A stretch of 64,000 nt of DNA, taken from NCBI RefSeq assembly GCF_947501905.1, contig NZ_CANMXL010000006.1, forward strand, positions 45,636-109,635, written 5' to 3'. Below, one piece after another: positions 55,516-64,000 of this stretch. The position numbers were made by a program, and so were the translations under genes. Positions within the stretch are counted from its first letter, which is position 1, and each line of letters begins with the position of its first letter. The stretch is from an uncultured Winogradskyella sp. (GTDB lineage: Bacteria > Bacteroidota > Bacteroidia > Flavobacteriales > Flavobacteriaceae). The notes below the pieces were generated by a model. That model saw nothing but the letters and a program-made list of their open reading frames with translations, was not told the origin of the DNA and searched no databases.

Positions 55516-55523
55516 TATCTTTG
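55516..55523 (+). promoter_or_regulatory. Candidate -7 element of rplS
   Basis: TATCTTTG, an exact TAnnTTTG match, with 73 nt to the rplS ATG, leaving an untranslated leader of about 65 nt. An AT-rich track lies upstream. Confidence 0.55.
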
Positions 55524-55596
55524 CACCCAATTTTAGATTAACCTCTGGCGAGAATCGTGAATGTTGGTTTGAATTAACTATTATAAACAAAATAAC

Positions 55597-55947
55597 ATGG
55601 AGTCTTTAGTAAAATTTGTACAAGACGAGTTTGTAACAAGAAAAGATTTACCGGATTTTAGTGCTGGTGATACAATTACTGTATACTACGAAATTAAAGA
55701 AGGGAACAAAACACGTACACAGTTCTTTAGAGGTGTTGTATTACAACGTAAAGGAAGTGGAACTTCTGAGACATTTACTATTCGTAAAATGTCTGGTACT
55801 ATTGGTGTAGAACGTATTTTCCCAGTGAACTTACCTGCGCTACAAAAAATCGAAGTTAATAAGCAAGGTAAAGTACGTAGAGCTCGTATCTTCTACTTTA
55901 GAGGTCTTACTGGTAAGAAAGCAAGAATTAAAGAAATCAGAAAATAA
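55597..55947 (+). CDS. rplS: 50S ribosomal protein L19
   Basis: A 116-residue L19, located at the 30S-50S interface. It is recognisable by DFSAGDTITVYYEIKEGNK, TQFFRGVVLQRKGSG, TFTIRKMSGTIGVERIFP and a basic C-terminus. It has its own TATCTTTG promoter-like element, a leader and a strong terminator, so it appears to be a single-gene unit downstream of trmD. Confidence 0.98.
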   Translation: MESLVKFVQDEFVTRKDLPDFSAGDTITVYYEIKEGNKTRTQFFRGVVLQRKGSGTSETFTIRKMSGTIGVERIFPVNLPALQKIEVNKQGKVRRARIFYFRGLTGKKARIKEIRK

Positions 55948-55974
55948 GCCTTTAATAGCTTGCCAAAAATATTT

Positions 55975-56001
55975 AAAAGCCCTGATTCTCAGGGCTTTTT
56001 T
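55975..56001 (+). terminator. Intrinsic terminator of rplS
   Basis: AAAAGCCCTGA / TCAGGGCTTTT form an 11-bp stem with loop TTC and a T-tract. Confidence 0.93.
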
Positions 56002-56586
56002 AGTTATTAACTTTTGTTAATAACTGCGGTTTATAAATTGTGAATATCTACTGTGTTAAAAAATTTGGAATTCTTAACTAAAAATATACTTTAGCTAAAC
56101 AATTGACAACGAACCCAGTTTGGTTTTGAATTTATTTTCAGATTTATGTTAAATTGTAACAGAGTAACGTTCTTTGTTTAATGAGATTTTTTCAGTTGCG
56201 GAACAATCTGTGTATGCAGACTAGTGAAGTAACTAACTTAAACTAAAAAATAATTTAGGTTATTTTTTTAGATTAATGATAGGTTTTGAAAAGTAAGTAC
56301 TACTTGTAGTGACGAAAAGTAAAGACAGGACGCCCAAACATTGCTATTGCGAAAGTAAAGGTTAATGATAAAGCGGACTAAAAAATCTCTTGAGATGTGA
56401 ACTAACAGGTCAATACATTTTGAAAGTTATGAAGCATTTCGATAGAATCTGAAATACTTGAACTGAAAAAGATGAGGGTTTTGCCCATCAGCTGAGTTAG
56501 TGAAAACTAAATAGGTCATGTAGAGTACGTTTCTAAAAAAGCCATGTCAACATCAGTTTACTGAATGATATGGCTTTTTGTTTTTA
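56002..56586 (+). ncRNA. Candidate structured RNA or long leader, gene-free hairpin-rich region
   Basis: No ORF of 60 or more codons occurs in any frame over this stretch. Inverted repeats are: AGTTATTAAC/GTTAATAACT (56002-56025), an 11-bp CTAAAAAATAA hairpin with one bulge (56243-56271), TTGC-GAAA-GTAA (near 56347), ATCT-CTTG-AGAT (near 56388), GGG-TTTTG-CCC (near 56476) and TTAGT-GAAA-ACTAA (near 56498). A strong terminator hairpin closes the region (56536-56586). Several GAAA-type tetraloops plus an orphan terminator suggest an untranslated transcript, either free-standing or an attenuating leader for the pentapeptide gene. RNase P, tmRNA, SRP and 6S hallmarks I know are absent. No exact TAnnTTTG is found upstream, and the identity is unknown. 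Confidence 0.45.
56536..56586 (+). terminator. Orphan intrinsic terminator upstream of the pentapeptide gene
   Basis: AAAAAGCCAT / ATGGCTTTTT form a 10-bp stem enclosing an inner TCAGT-TT-ACTGA element, followed by GTTTTT. It follows no protein gene and ends 10 nt before the ATG at 56597. Confidence 0.88.
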
Positions 56587-56596
56587 TATTAGCCTA

Positions 56597-57172
56597 ATGA
56601 ATCTTCCTTTTATAGACAGTAAAACATTTCAACAAAAAAACTACACTACCTCTATACTACCTAAAGGAGAATATGATACCTGCATTTTTGTTAGCTGTAA
56701 CTTCGAAAACTCTGATATTTCAAACAATATTTTTATCGAATGTGAATTTATAGACTGTAATTTTAGTAATGTTAACGTTATGCATACACAATTTAAAGAT
56801 GTAGAATTTAAGCAGTGTAAATTGGTCGGTGTACAGTTTAATAATTCTAATGACTTTTTGAGAGCTTTCAATTTCACAGATTGTATATTAGATTTTGCGT
56901 CATTTACTAATACAAAAATAGACGGTACTCATTTTAGTACAAGCAAATTAATCAGCACTGATTTCACAAATACTGAAGCCAAAAAAGTTGCTTTTAAAGA
57001 TTCTGATTTACAAGATGCTATCTTTGATAATACTAATTTAGAGCAAGCCAACTTTTCCTCGGCATATAACTTCAATATTATACCTTCTAAAAACAATTTA
57101 AAGAAAGCCATCTTTCATGAAGAAAATCTTTCAGGATTACTCCATTCTTCAGGAATTATAATAAAATCTTAA
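56597..57172 (+). CDS. Pentapeptide repeat protein
   Basis: A 191-residue right-handed beta-helix protein made of imperfect A(D/N)LXX-type repeats. Examples are CIFVSCNFENSDISNNIF, FIDCNFSNVNV, FTDCILDFASFTNTKI and LQDAIFDNTNLEQANFS, covering about residues 20-175. No signal peptide. Some pentapeptide proteins mimic DNA and protect gyrase; nothing here singles that out. I chose ATG at 56597, since an in-frame ATG at 56570 lies inside the stem of the preceding terminator. The gene has almost no promoter space of its own, so read-through or attenuation is likely. Confidence 0.88.
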   Translation: MNLPFIDSKTFQQKNYTTSILPKGEYDTCIFVSCNFENSDISNNIFIECEFIDCNFSNVNVMHTQFKDVEFKQCKLVGVQFNNSNDFLRAFNFTDCILDFASFTNTKIDGTHFSTSKLISTDFTNTEAKKVAFKDSDLQDAIFDNTNLEQANFSSAYNFNIIPSKNNLKKAIFHEENLSGLLHSSGIIIKS

Positions 57173-57220
57173 TTTATTAAATACAATAAATTCTAGCTTT
57201 ACACAACGCCTAAGATTTTG

Positions 57221-57228
57221 TATATTTG
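57221..57228 (+). promoter_or_regulatory. Candidate -7 element of icd
   Basis: TATATTTG, an exact TAnnTTTG match, 46 nt before the ATG at 57275. Confidence 0.5.
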
Positions 57229-57259
57229 CTCGGCTAAAAAACAGCCTTTAATACTCTAA

Positions 57260-59494
<2,235 letters not shown>

Positions 59495-59503
59495 ACTTAA
59501 GTT

Positions 59504-59535
59504 AAAAAAGCCTCATCTAAAATGGGGCTTTTTTA
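59504..59535 (+). terminator. Intrinsic terminator of icd
   Basis: AAAAAAGCCTCAT pairs with ATGGGGCTTTTTT (one G-T wobble) around a CTAAA loop. It ends about 21 nt before the TonB receptor ATG. Confidence 0.88.
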
Positions 59536-59556
59536 TTTTTACATAAAAACAAATTG

Positions 59557-61932
59557 ATGAGAAAATTCCTATTAGGAAGTCTTATATGTATTCTTTTTTC
59601 GACATCTATAATTTCTGCCCAAAACAAGTACACCTTAAGCGGAATTATTACAGATAGTAAAACCACAGAAACCCTAATTGGTGTTAACGTTATAATTCCA
59701 GAATTAAAAAATGGAACCGTAACAAATGAGTATGGCTTCTACTCTATTACTTTAGATGAAGGTACTTATCAAATACAGATTAGCTACTTAGGTTTTAAAA
59801 CCATAACGCAAACTTTAGAGTTAAATGCAGATAAAACATTGAATTTTAAACTTGAAGAGTCTGCAGAGAGTTTAGAGGAGGTTATTATTACTGAAGATGT
59901 TGAAAAGCTAAATATCCGAAAGCCTCAAATGAGTGTTAATCGTCTCTCTATAAAGACTATAAAACAAATGCCTGTTGTCTTAGGTGAAGTAGATGTCATA
60001 AAATCTATTACATTACTTCCTGGAGTAACTAATGCAGGTGAAGGTTCATCAGGTTTTAATGTCCGTGGAGGTTCTGCAGATCAAAACTTAATTCTTTTAG
60101 ATGAAGCTACAATTTTTAATTCTTCGCATTTATTTGGTTTCTTTTCAGTATTCAATCCTGATGCCATAAAGGATATTAAACTCTATAAAGGCGGAATTCC
60201 AGCAAAGTATGGTGGTCGTGTATCATCAGTTTTAGACATCTATCAAAAAGAAGGTAACAATCAAGAGTTTCATCTTAACGGTGGTATTGGTTTAGTATCA
60301 AGTCGTCTTTTGGCTGAAGGTCCAATAAAAAAAGGAAAAGGCTCTTTCCTCCTTGGTGGGCGTAGTAGTTATGCACATTTATTTTTACCCCTATTCGACC
60401 TTGATAACATTGCATATTTCTATGATTTAAACACCAAACTTAGTTATAGATTAAACGAAAAAAACAGCATTTATTTATCTGGATATTTTGGACGTGATGT
60501 TTTTAGCCTTAGTGATACGTTTGAAAACACTTATGGAAATACAGTGTTAAATTTTAGATGGAATCATTTATTTTCTGATAAACTCTTTTCAAACTTATCA
60601 GCAATTTATTCAGATTATTTCTATGGTTTGGAGTTAGATTTTGTTGGTTTTGATTGGGAATCAGGGATTACAAATTTCAATATCAAGTATGATTTAAAGC
60701 ATTACATCAGTGATAAATTCAAGCTAGAATATGGTCTTAATAGTATTTATTATAAGTTTAATCCAGGCGAGATTCAACCTATTGACGAGAATTCTGGTAT
60801 TAACCCAGATAAACTTATAGACAAATATGCATTTGAAAATGCGTTATATATAGACGCCGAGCATAAATTATCTGATAAGCTTTCGGTGTCTTATGGCGCG
60901 CGCCTAAGTACTTTTCATAGATTAGGGCAAGACGAGTTAAATGTCTATCAAAATAATAACCCTGTAAGTTTTAACCAACAACTTCAGATTTACGAGAAGG
61001 CAGAACCTATTGGTACAGAAACATTTAGTAGAAGTGATATTTTAGAGTCTTTTGCAAATATAGAACCTAGAGCTTCTGTAGCTTATCAATTAAATGAATC
61101 TTCTTCAATAAAGGCTAGCTATAATCGTTTATCTCAATATTTACATTTGCTTTCTAATACAAGCTCTCCAACACCACTGGACGTTTGGGCGCCTAGTGGC
61201 AAGTTTATAAAACCACAGCTTTTAGATCAAGTCGCATTGGGTTATTTCAAGAATTTTAATAACGATGCTTACTCACTAGAAGTAGAAACTTTTTACAAAA
61301 CCATTAAAAACCGTATAGATTATATTGATGGTGCAGATTTAATTGCCAATGATGCTATTGAGCAAGTCATTTTAAACGGAGAAGCAAGAGCGTATGGATT
61401 AGAAATTTTATTACGAAAAAATGAAGGTCGATTAAAAGGATGGTTAGCATATACTTTGTCTAAGTCTGAACAACGCACTCCAGGAAGAACACCTTTAGAA
61501 ACAGGTATAAATAATGGTGAATGGTATAATACACCATGGGACAAAACTCATGATATAACACTAACTGGGTCTTACGAGCTTAATAAAAAATGGAGCATAA
61601 ATAGTAATTTCTTATTCCAAACCGGTATACCAGCTACATTCCCAAATGGACAATATCAATTTAATGGACTTACTATACCAGTCTTTGAAGCTAGAAACTC
61701 AAGTCGCTTAACAAGTTATCACAGACTTGACCTTTCAGTAAATTACAATCCAAAACCAGATTCCGAAAAGAAATTTAAAGGACAATGGGTATTTAGTCTT
61801 TATAATATTTACAACAGACGTAATGCCACAAGCATAACCTTTAGAGAAAATAGAATGACAGGCAGAAATGAAGCCACTAGATTTGCCATTTTTGGTATAG
61901 TCCCAGCAGTAACCTATAACTTCCAATTTTAA
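59557..61932 (+). CDS. TonB-dependent outer membrane receptor with carboxypeptidase-like N-domain
   Basis: A 791-residue receptor. After a signal peptide (about 1-22, ending ISAQ) comes a carboxypeptidase-regulatory-like beta sandwich (about 25-105; YTLSGIITDSKTTETLIGVN). A plug domain with GFNVRGGSADQNLILLDEA and GGIPAKYGGRVSSVLDI is followed by a beta-barrel that ends in a terminal Phe (TYNFQF). It imports an unknown ligand using TonB energy. I chose ATG at 59557 over the TTG 3 nt earlier. The DUF4249 lipoprotein gene begins 1 nt after its stop; such pairs are common in this phylum and are thought to act together. Confidence 0.94.
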   Translation: MRKFLLGSLICILFSTSIISAQNKYTLSGIITDSKTTETLIGVNVIIPELKNGTVTNEYGFYSITLDEGTYQIQISYLGFKTITQTLELNADKTLNFKLEESAESLEEVIITEDVEKLNIRKPQMSVNRLSIKTIKQMPVVLGEVDVIKSITLLPGVTNAGEGSSGFNVRGGSADQNLILLDEATIFNSSHLFGFFSVFNPDAIKDIKLYKGGIPAKYGGRVSSVLDIYQKEGNNQEFHLNGGIGLVSSRLLAEGPIKKGKGSFLLGGRSSYAHLFLPLFDLDNIAYFYDLNTKLSYRLNEKNSIYLSGYFGRDVFSLSDTFENTYGNTVLNFRWNHLFSDKLFSNLSAIYSDYFYGLELDFVGFDWESGITNFNIKYDLKHYISDKFKLEYGLNSIYYKFNPGEIQPIDENSGINPDKLIDKYAFENALYIDAEHKLSDKLSVSYGARLSTFHRLGQDELNVYQNNNPVSFNQQLQIYEKAEPIGTETFSRSDILESFANIEPRASVAYQLNESSSIKASYNRLSQYLHLLSNTSSPTPLDVWAPSGKFIKPQLLDQVALGYFKNFNNDAYSLEVETFYKTIKNRIDYIDGADLIANDAIEQVILNGEARAYGLEILLRKNEGRLKGWLAYTLSKSEQRTPGRTPLETGINNGEWYNTPWDKTHDITLTGSYELNKKWSINSNFLFQTGIPATFPNGQYQFNGLTIPVFEARNSSRLTSYHRLDLSVNYNPKPDSEKKFKGQWVFSLYNIYNRRNATSITFRENRMTGRNEATRFAIFGIVPAVTYNFQF

Positions 61933-61933
61933 G

Positions 61934-62749
61934 ATGAAAAAGATTATAGTAATATTAATAATAGCGGTCATCACATTTTCTTGTGAAGATGTTATAGAAG
62001 TAGATTTAAACGAAGCATCACAAAGATTAGTTATTGATGCAGGTATTAATTGGTTTAAAGACACTCCAGGTAATGAGCAAAGTATACGACTATCATTAAC
62101 AGCGCCTTTTTTTGATGAGGATGTCCAACCGGCAAACGGTGCCATAATATCTATATCAGATACAAACGGAAATACTTTTAATTTTATAGAAGATGGAGTT
62201 ACTGGTATTTATAGGAATTCAAATTTCATCCCAGTTATAGATACTACATATATACTTTCCGTTTTTTATAATAACGAACTTTACACAGCAACAGAAACAC
62301 TTAAGTCTGTAGTGCCAATAGATTTTGTTGAACAAAGAGATGATGGTGGTTTTTTAGGTGAGGATATAGAGTTAAAAGCTTTTTACACAGATCCAGCAAA
62401 TATTGAGAACTATTACTTTTTCGAATTTATAAGTGATATTCCTGTAATTCCAACCTTAGAAGTATACGAAGATAGGTTTACTGATGGAAATCAGATTTTT
62501 GGTTTTTATACCGAAGAGGACTTACAAGCAGGAGACCAAGTAACAATTCGTAATTATGGTGTCTCGGAGCGTTTCTATCAATTCATGTTTACACTTTTAC
62601 AACAAGGTAGTGAGGACAACGGTGGCCCTTTTGAAACTCAACCAGCAACCGTAAGAGGTAATTGTATAAATCAAACTAATCAAGATAATTTTCCTTTCGG
62701 ATATTTTAGATTATCCGAAGTAGATGAAGTTGTTTATACTGTTCAATAA
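61934..62749 (+). CDS. DUF4249 family lipoprotein, partner of the TonB receptor
   Basis: A 271-residue lipoprotein with lipobox ITFSC (about 13-17) followed by EDVIEVDL. The DUF4249 domain covers the rest: LVIDAGINWFKDTPGNEQSI, AIISISDTNGNTFNF and ETQPATVRGNCINQTN. It is expected at the outer membrane, probably as an accessory lid or binding partner of the receptor encoded 1 nt upstream. Ligand unknown. The region after its stop contains a palindromic element rather than a typical terminator. Confidence 0.88.
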   Translation: MKKIIVILIIAVITFSCEDVIEVDLNEASQRLVIDAGINWFKDTPGNEQSIRLSLTAPFFDEDVQPANGAIISISDTNGNTFNFIEDGVTGIYRNSNFIPVIDTTYILSVFYNNELYTATETLKSVVPIDFVEQRDDGGFLGEDIELKAFYTDPANIENYYFFEFISDIPVIPTLEVYEDRFTDGNQIFGFYTEEDLQAGDQVTIRNYGVSERFYQFMFTLLQQGSEDNGGPFETQPATVRGNCINQTNQDNFPFGYFRLSEVDEVVYTVQ

Positions 62750-62763
62750 ATAAATTATTATTT

Positions 62764-62853
62764 GGGCGTTACCATAACAACACATATTGTTATGGTCGCG
62801 TTATACACTATATCTTTTGCTATGCAAAAGGATGCCGTTTCTATCGCTAACGC
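62764..62853. repeat. 90-bp composite palindromic intergenic element
   Basis: An outer pair GCGTTA (62766-62771) / TAACGC (62848-62853) encloses hairpin CCATAACAA-TTGTTATGG (62772-62795, loop CACATA) and hairpin CTTTTGC-TAT-GCAAAAG (62814-62830). The layout looks like a multibranched, tRNA-like or REP-like intergenic repeat. It resembles, from memory, repeats dispersed in flavobacterial genomes, but no second copy is visible in this window. Confidence 0.6.
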
Positions 62854-62877
62854 AAACAAATTCATTATTTTTATACA

Positions 62878-63699
62878 ATGAATTTCGAAAAAACTACAGA
62901 AAAAGATTCCAACTACAATAATCTCGAAAACATGTCTGTTAATGAGATTATTACTAATATTAATAATGAAGATAAAACAGTAGCTTTAGCTGTAGAAGAA
63001 GCACTTCCTCAGATTGAAAGTCTTATAAAACAAGTTGTAGAAAAACTCAAAAATGATGGCCGCTTATTTTACATAGGTGCTGGTACTAGCGGTCGTTTGG
63101 GTATCTTAGATGCGTCAGAATGTCCTCCAACATTTGGAGTATCTCATGATTTGGTTATTGGTTTAATTGCTGGCGGAGATTCAGCTATAAGAAAAGCTGT
63201 TGAATTTGCAGAAGATTCTAAAGAACAGTCTTGGGCAGACTTAAAAGCATATAACATAACTGATAAAGATATAGTTGTTGGCATTGCTGCTTCTGGCACA
63301 ACGCCTTATGTACTCCATGGGCTCAAGAAATGTAATGAACAAAACATAGTCACTGGATGTATTGTTTGTAATCATCAAAGCCCTATTTCTATAGAAGCAA
63401 ATTATCCTATAGAAGTAATCGTAGGTCCAGAATTTATAACAGGTAGCTCAAGAATGAAAGCTGGTACAGCACAAAAACTTGTTCTTAATATGATTACTAC
63501 TGCAACTATGATTCAGTTAGGTAAGGTCAAAGGAAATAAAATGGTAGATATGCAATTGAGTAATCACAAATTAGTAAATCGAGGTACACAAATGCTAGTA
63601 AAAGAACTTAATATATCTGAATTTAAGGCAAAAGAGTTATTAGACAAATACGGTAATGTTAGAGAGGTAATAAAACATTTAAAAAATGGAAGAAACTAA
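62878..63699 (+). CDS. murQ: N-acetylmuramic acid 6-phosphate etherase
   Basis: A 273-residue MurQ, a SIS-fold lyase that cleaves the lactyl ether of MurNAc-6-phosphate during cell-wall recycling. Signatures are GAGTSGRLGILDASECPPTFG at about 64-84, GIAASGTTPYVLHGL and ITGSSRMKAGTAQKLVLNM. It is a little shorter than the E. coli enzyme, as usual in flavobacteria. No MurNAc kinase or transporter is nearby in the window. It overlaps the DUF6095 gene by 14 nt. Confidence 0.96.
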   Translation: MNFEKTTEKDSNYNNLENMSVNEIITNINNEDKTVALAVEEALPQIESLIKQVVEKLKNDGRLFYIGAGTSGRLGILDASECPPTFGVSHDLVIGLIAGGDSAIRKAVEFAEDSKEQSWADLKAYNITDKDIVVGIAASGTTPYVLHGLKKCNEQNIVTGCIVCNHQSPISIEANYPIEVIVGPEFITGSSRMKAGTAQKLVLNMITTATMIQLGKVKGNKMVDMQLSNHKLVNRGTQMLVKELNISEFKAKELLDKYGNVREVIKHLKNGRN

Positions 63700-63928
63700 G
63701 CGCACAGATAAAGACATATTAAGCAAAGGTATTCGCATTATGATTATATGTCTAATTTTAATGTTTAGTGGTCCTACTGCACTACATATTGCATTCTCAA
63801 ATAAAGAAAAACCACTTTACATTCCATTAATAATATTAGGAATCTTATTATGCCTAGGAGCAATTATAACATTGTTCAAAGGCATCCAAACAATCATGGA
63901 TAGTTTGTTTGGCAAAAAGAACAAATAA
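63686..63928 (+). CDS. Small two-helix membrane protein (DUF6095-like)
   Basis: 80 residues with two hydrophobic helices (about 15-34 and 42-66) and charged termini (ETKRTDKDILSKGIRIM at the start, KKNK at the end). It fits, from memory, the flavobacterial DUF6095 family, which is typically next to murQ. It starts 14 nt before the murQ stop, so the two are translated from one mRNA. Function unknown. The remaining 72 nt to the window edge show no gene; a poly-A-GACCC arm at the edge may be half of a terminator. Confidence 0.8.
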   Translation: MEETKRTDKDILSKGIRIMIICLILMFSGPTALHIAFSNKEKPLYIPLIILGILLCLGAIITLFKGIQTIMDSLFGKKNK

Positions 63929-64000
63929 CAACTTTCATCTATTCTCAAAATTTATTTTCATTTACTTATTTATAAAAACAAAAAAAGACCCAATCGTTAG

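Noticed and set aside
56211..56540. Complete group II intron
   Set aside because: Too short, no GUGYG 5' end with matching domain V, and no reverse transcriptase ORF; only a remnant could be considered.
56002..56586. tRNA, tmRNA, RNase P RNA or SRP RNA in the gene-free stretch
   Set aside because: No GAGGAAAGUCC-like, tmRNA-end, SRP tetraloop or T-arm GTTCGAATC sequences on either strand.
61735..62145. 136-codon minus-strand ORF over the TonB receptor/DUF4249 junction
   Set aside because: It lies opposite two well-supported genes of known families and shows no family features.

Overview
This window is an AT-rich chromosomal segment from a member of the Bacteroidota, almost certainly family Flavobacteriaceae (genus not determined). 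The evidence is secreted proteins with type IX secretion (T9SS) C-terminal sorting domains, a TonB receptor paired with a DUF4249 lipoprotein, several Bacteroidota-restricted DUF families (DUF4835, DUF2279, DUF6095), an RprXY-like two-component pair, a monomeric NADP isocitrate dehydrogenase, and many upstream matches to the Bacteroidota -7 promoter element TAnnTTTG. Most of the sequence is compact core genome with short gaps, 1-14 nt overlaps and frequent TTG/GTG starts. I saw no prophage, insertion sequence, CRISPR array, tRNA or rRNA.

Layout. 1-4.2 kb (+): 3-hydroxybutyryl-CoA dehydrogenase (5' truncated), a DUF1015 protein, a YggS PLP protein and a DnaQ-exonuclease/GIY-YIG fusion that lacks a normal start codon. 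4.2-8.2 kb (+): two tandem DUF3857/transglutaminase-like secreted paralogs. 8.2-10 kb (+): a voltage-gated K+ channel with a zinc ribbon, then miaA. 10-15 kb (-): glycosyltransferase, YbbR protein, coaE, histidine kinase and response regulator. 15-23.4 kb (-): a T9SS-secreted cluster of three FG-GAP/ASPIC-UnbV paralogs and one large fibronectin-like protein, with a shared sorting-domain-plus-terminator cassette. 23.4-29.3 kb (-): bamD, RNA polymerase omega-like, coaBC, DUF4835, recN, fabI. 29.4-30.8 kb (-): small protein and dapA. 30.9-32.6 kb (+): a 5'-nucleotidase split into two genes. 32.6-36.8 kb (-): membrane protein, then a GNAT-prmC-ligA operon. 36.8-40.4 kb (+): LEA-like lipoprotein, ribD, HAD hydrolase, EamA transporter, YigZ. 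41-43.7 kb (+): dnaA, a low-molecular-weight phosphatase and an RsmI-like methyltransferase. 43.7-47.7 kb (-): lysozyme-like protein and a dapF-GNAT-mltG-DUF2279 operon. 47.8-55.9 kb (+): HtrA protease, GAPDH, hypothetical proteins, trmD and rplS. 56.0-56.6 kb: a gene-free, hairpin-rich stretch ending in a strong orphan terminator (candidate structured RNA or leader). 56.6-64 kb (+): pentapeptide protein, icd, TonB receptor/DUF4249 pair, a 90-bp palindromic intergenic element, murQ and a DUF6095 protein.

Functional themes are cell-envelope biogenesis (bamD, mltG, murQ, dapA, dapF, fabI, DUF4835), cofactor synthesis (coaE, coaBC, ribD), and replication or repair (dnaA, ligA, recN, the exonuclease/GIY-YIG fusion). 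I do not see a clear-cut new defence or mobile system. The most unusual items are the orphan structured region at 56.0-56.6 kb, the exonuclease gene whose only family-consistent start is ATT, the duplication scar in front of the second DUF3857 gene, sorting-domain/terminator reuse in the T9SS cluster, the apparently leaderless promoters, and the palindromic element before murQ.
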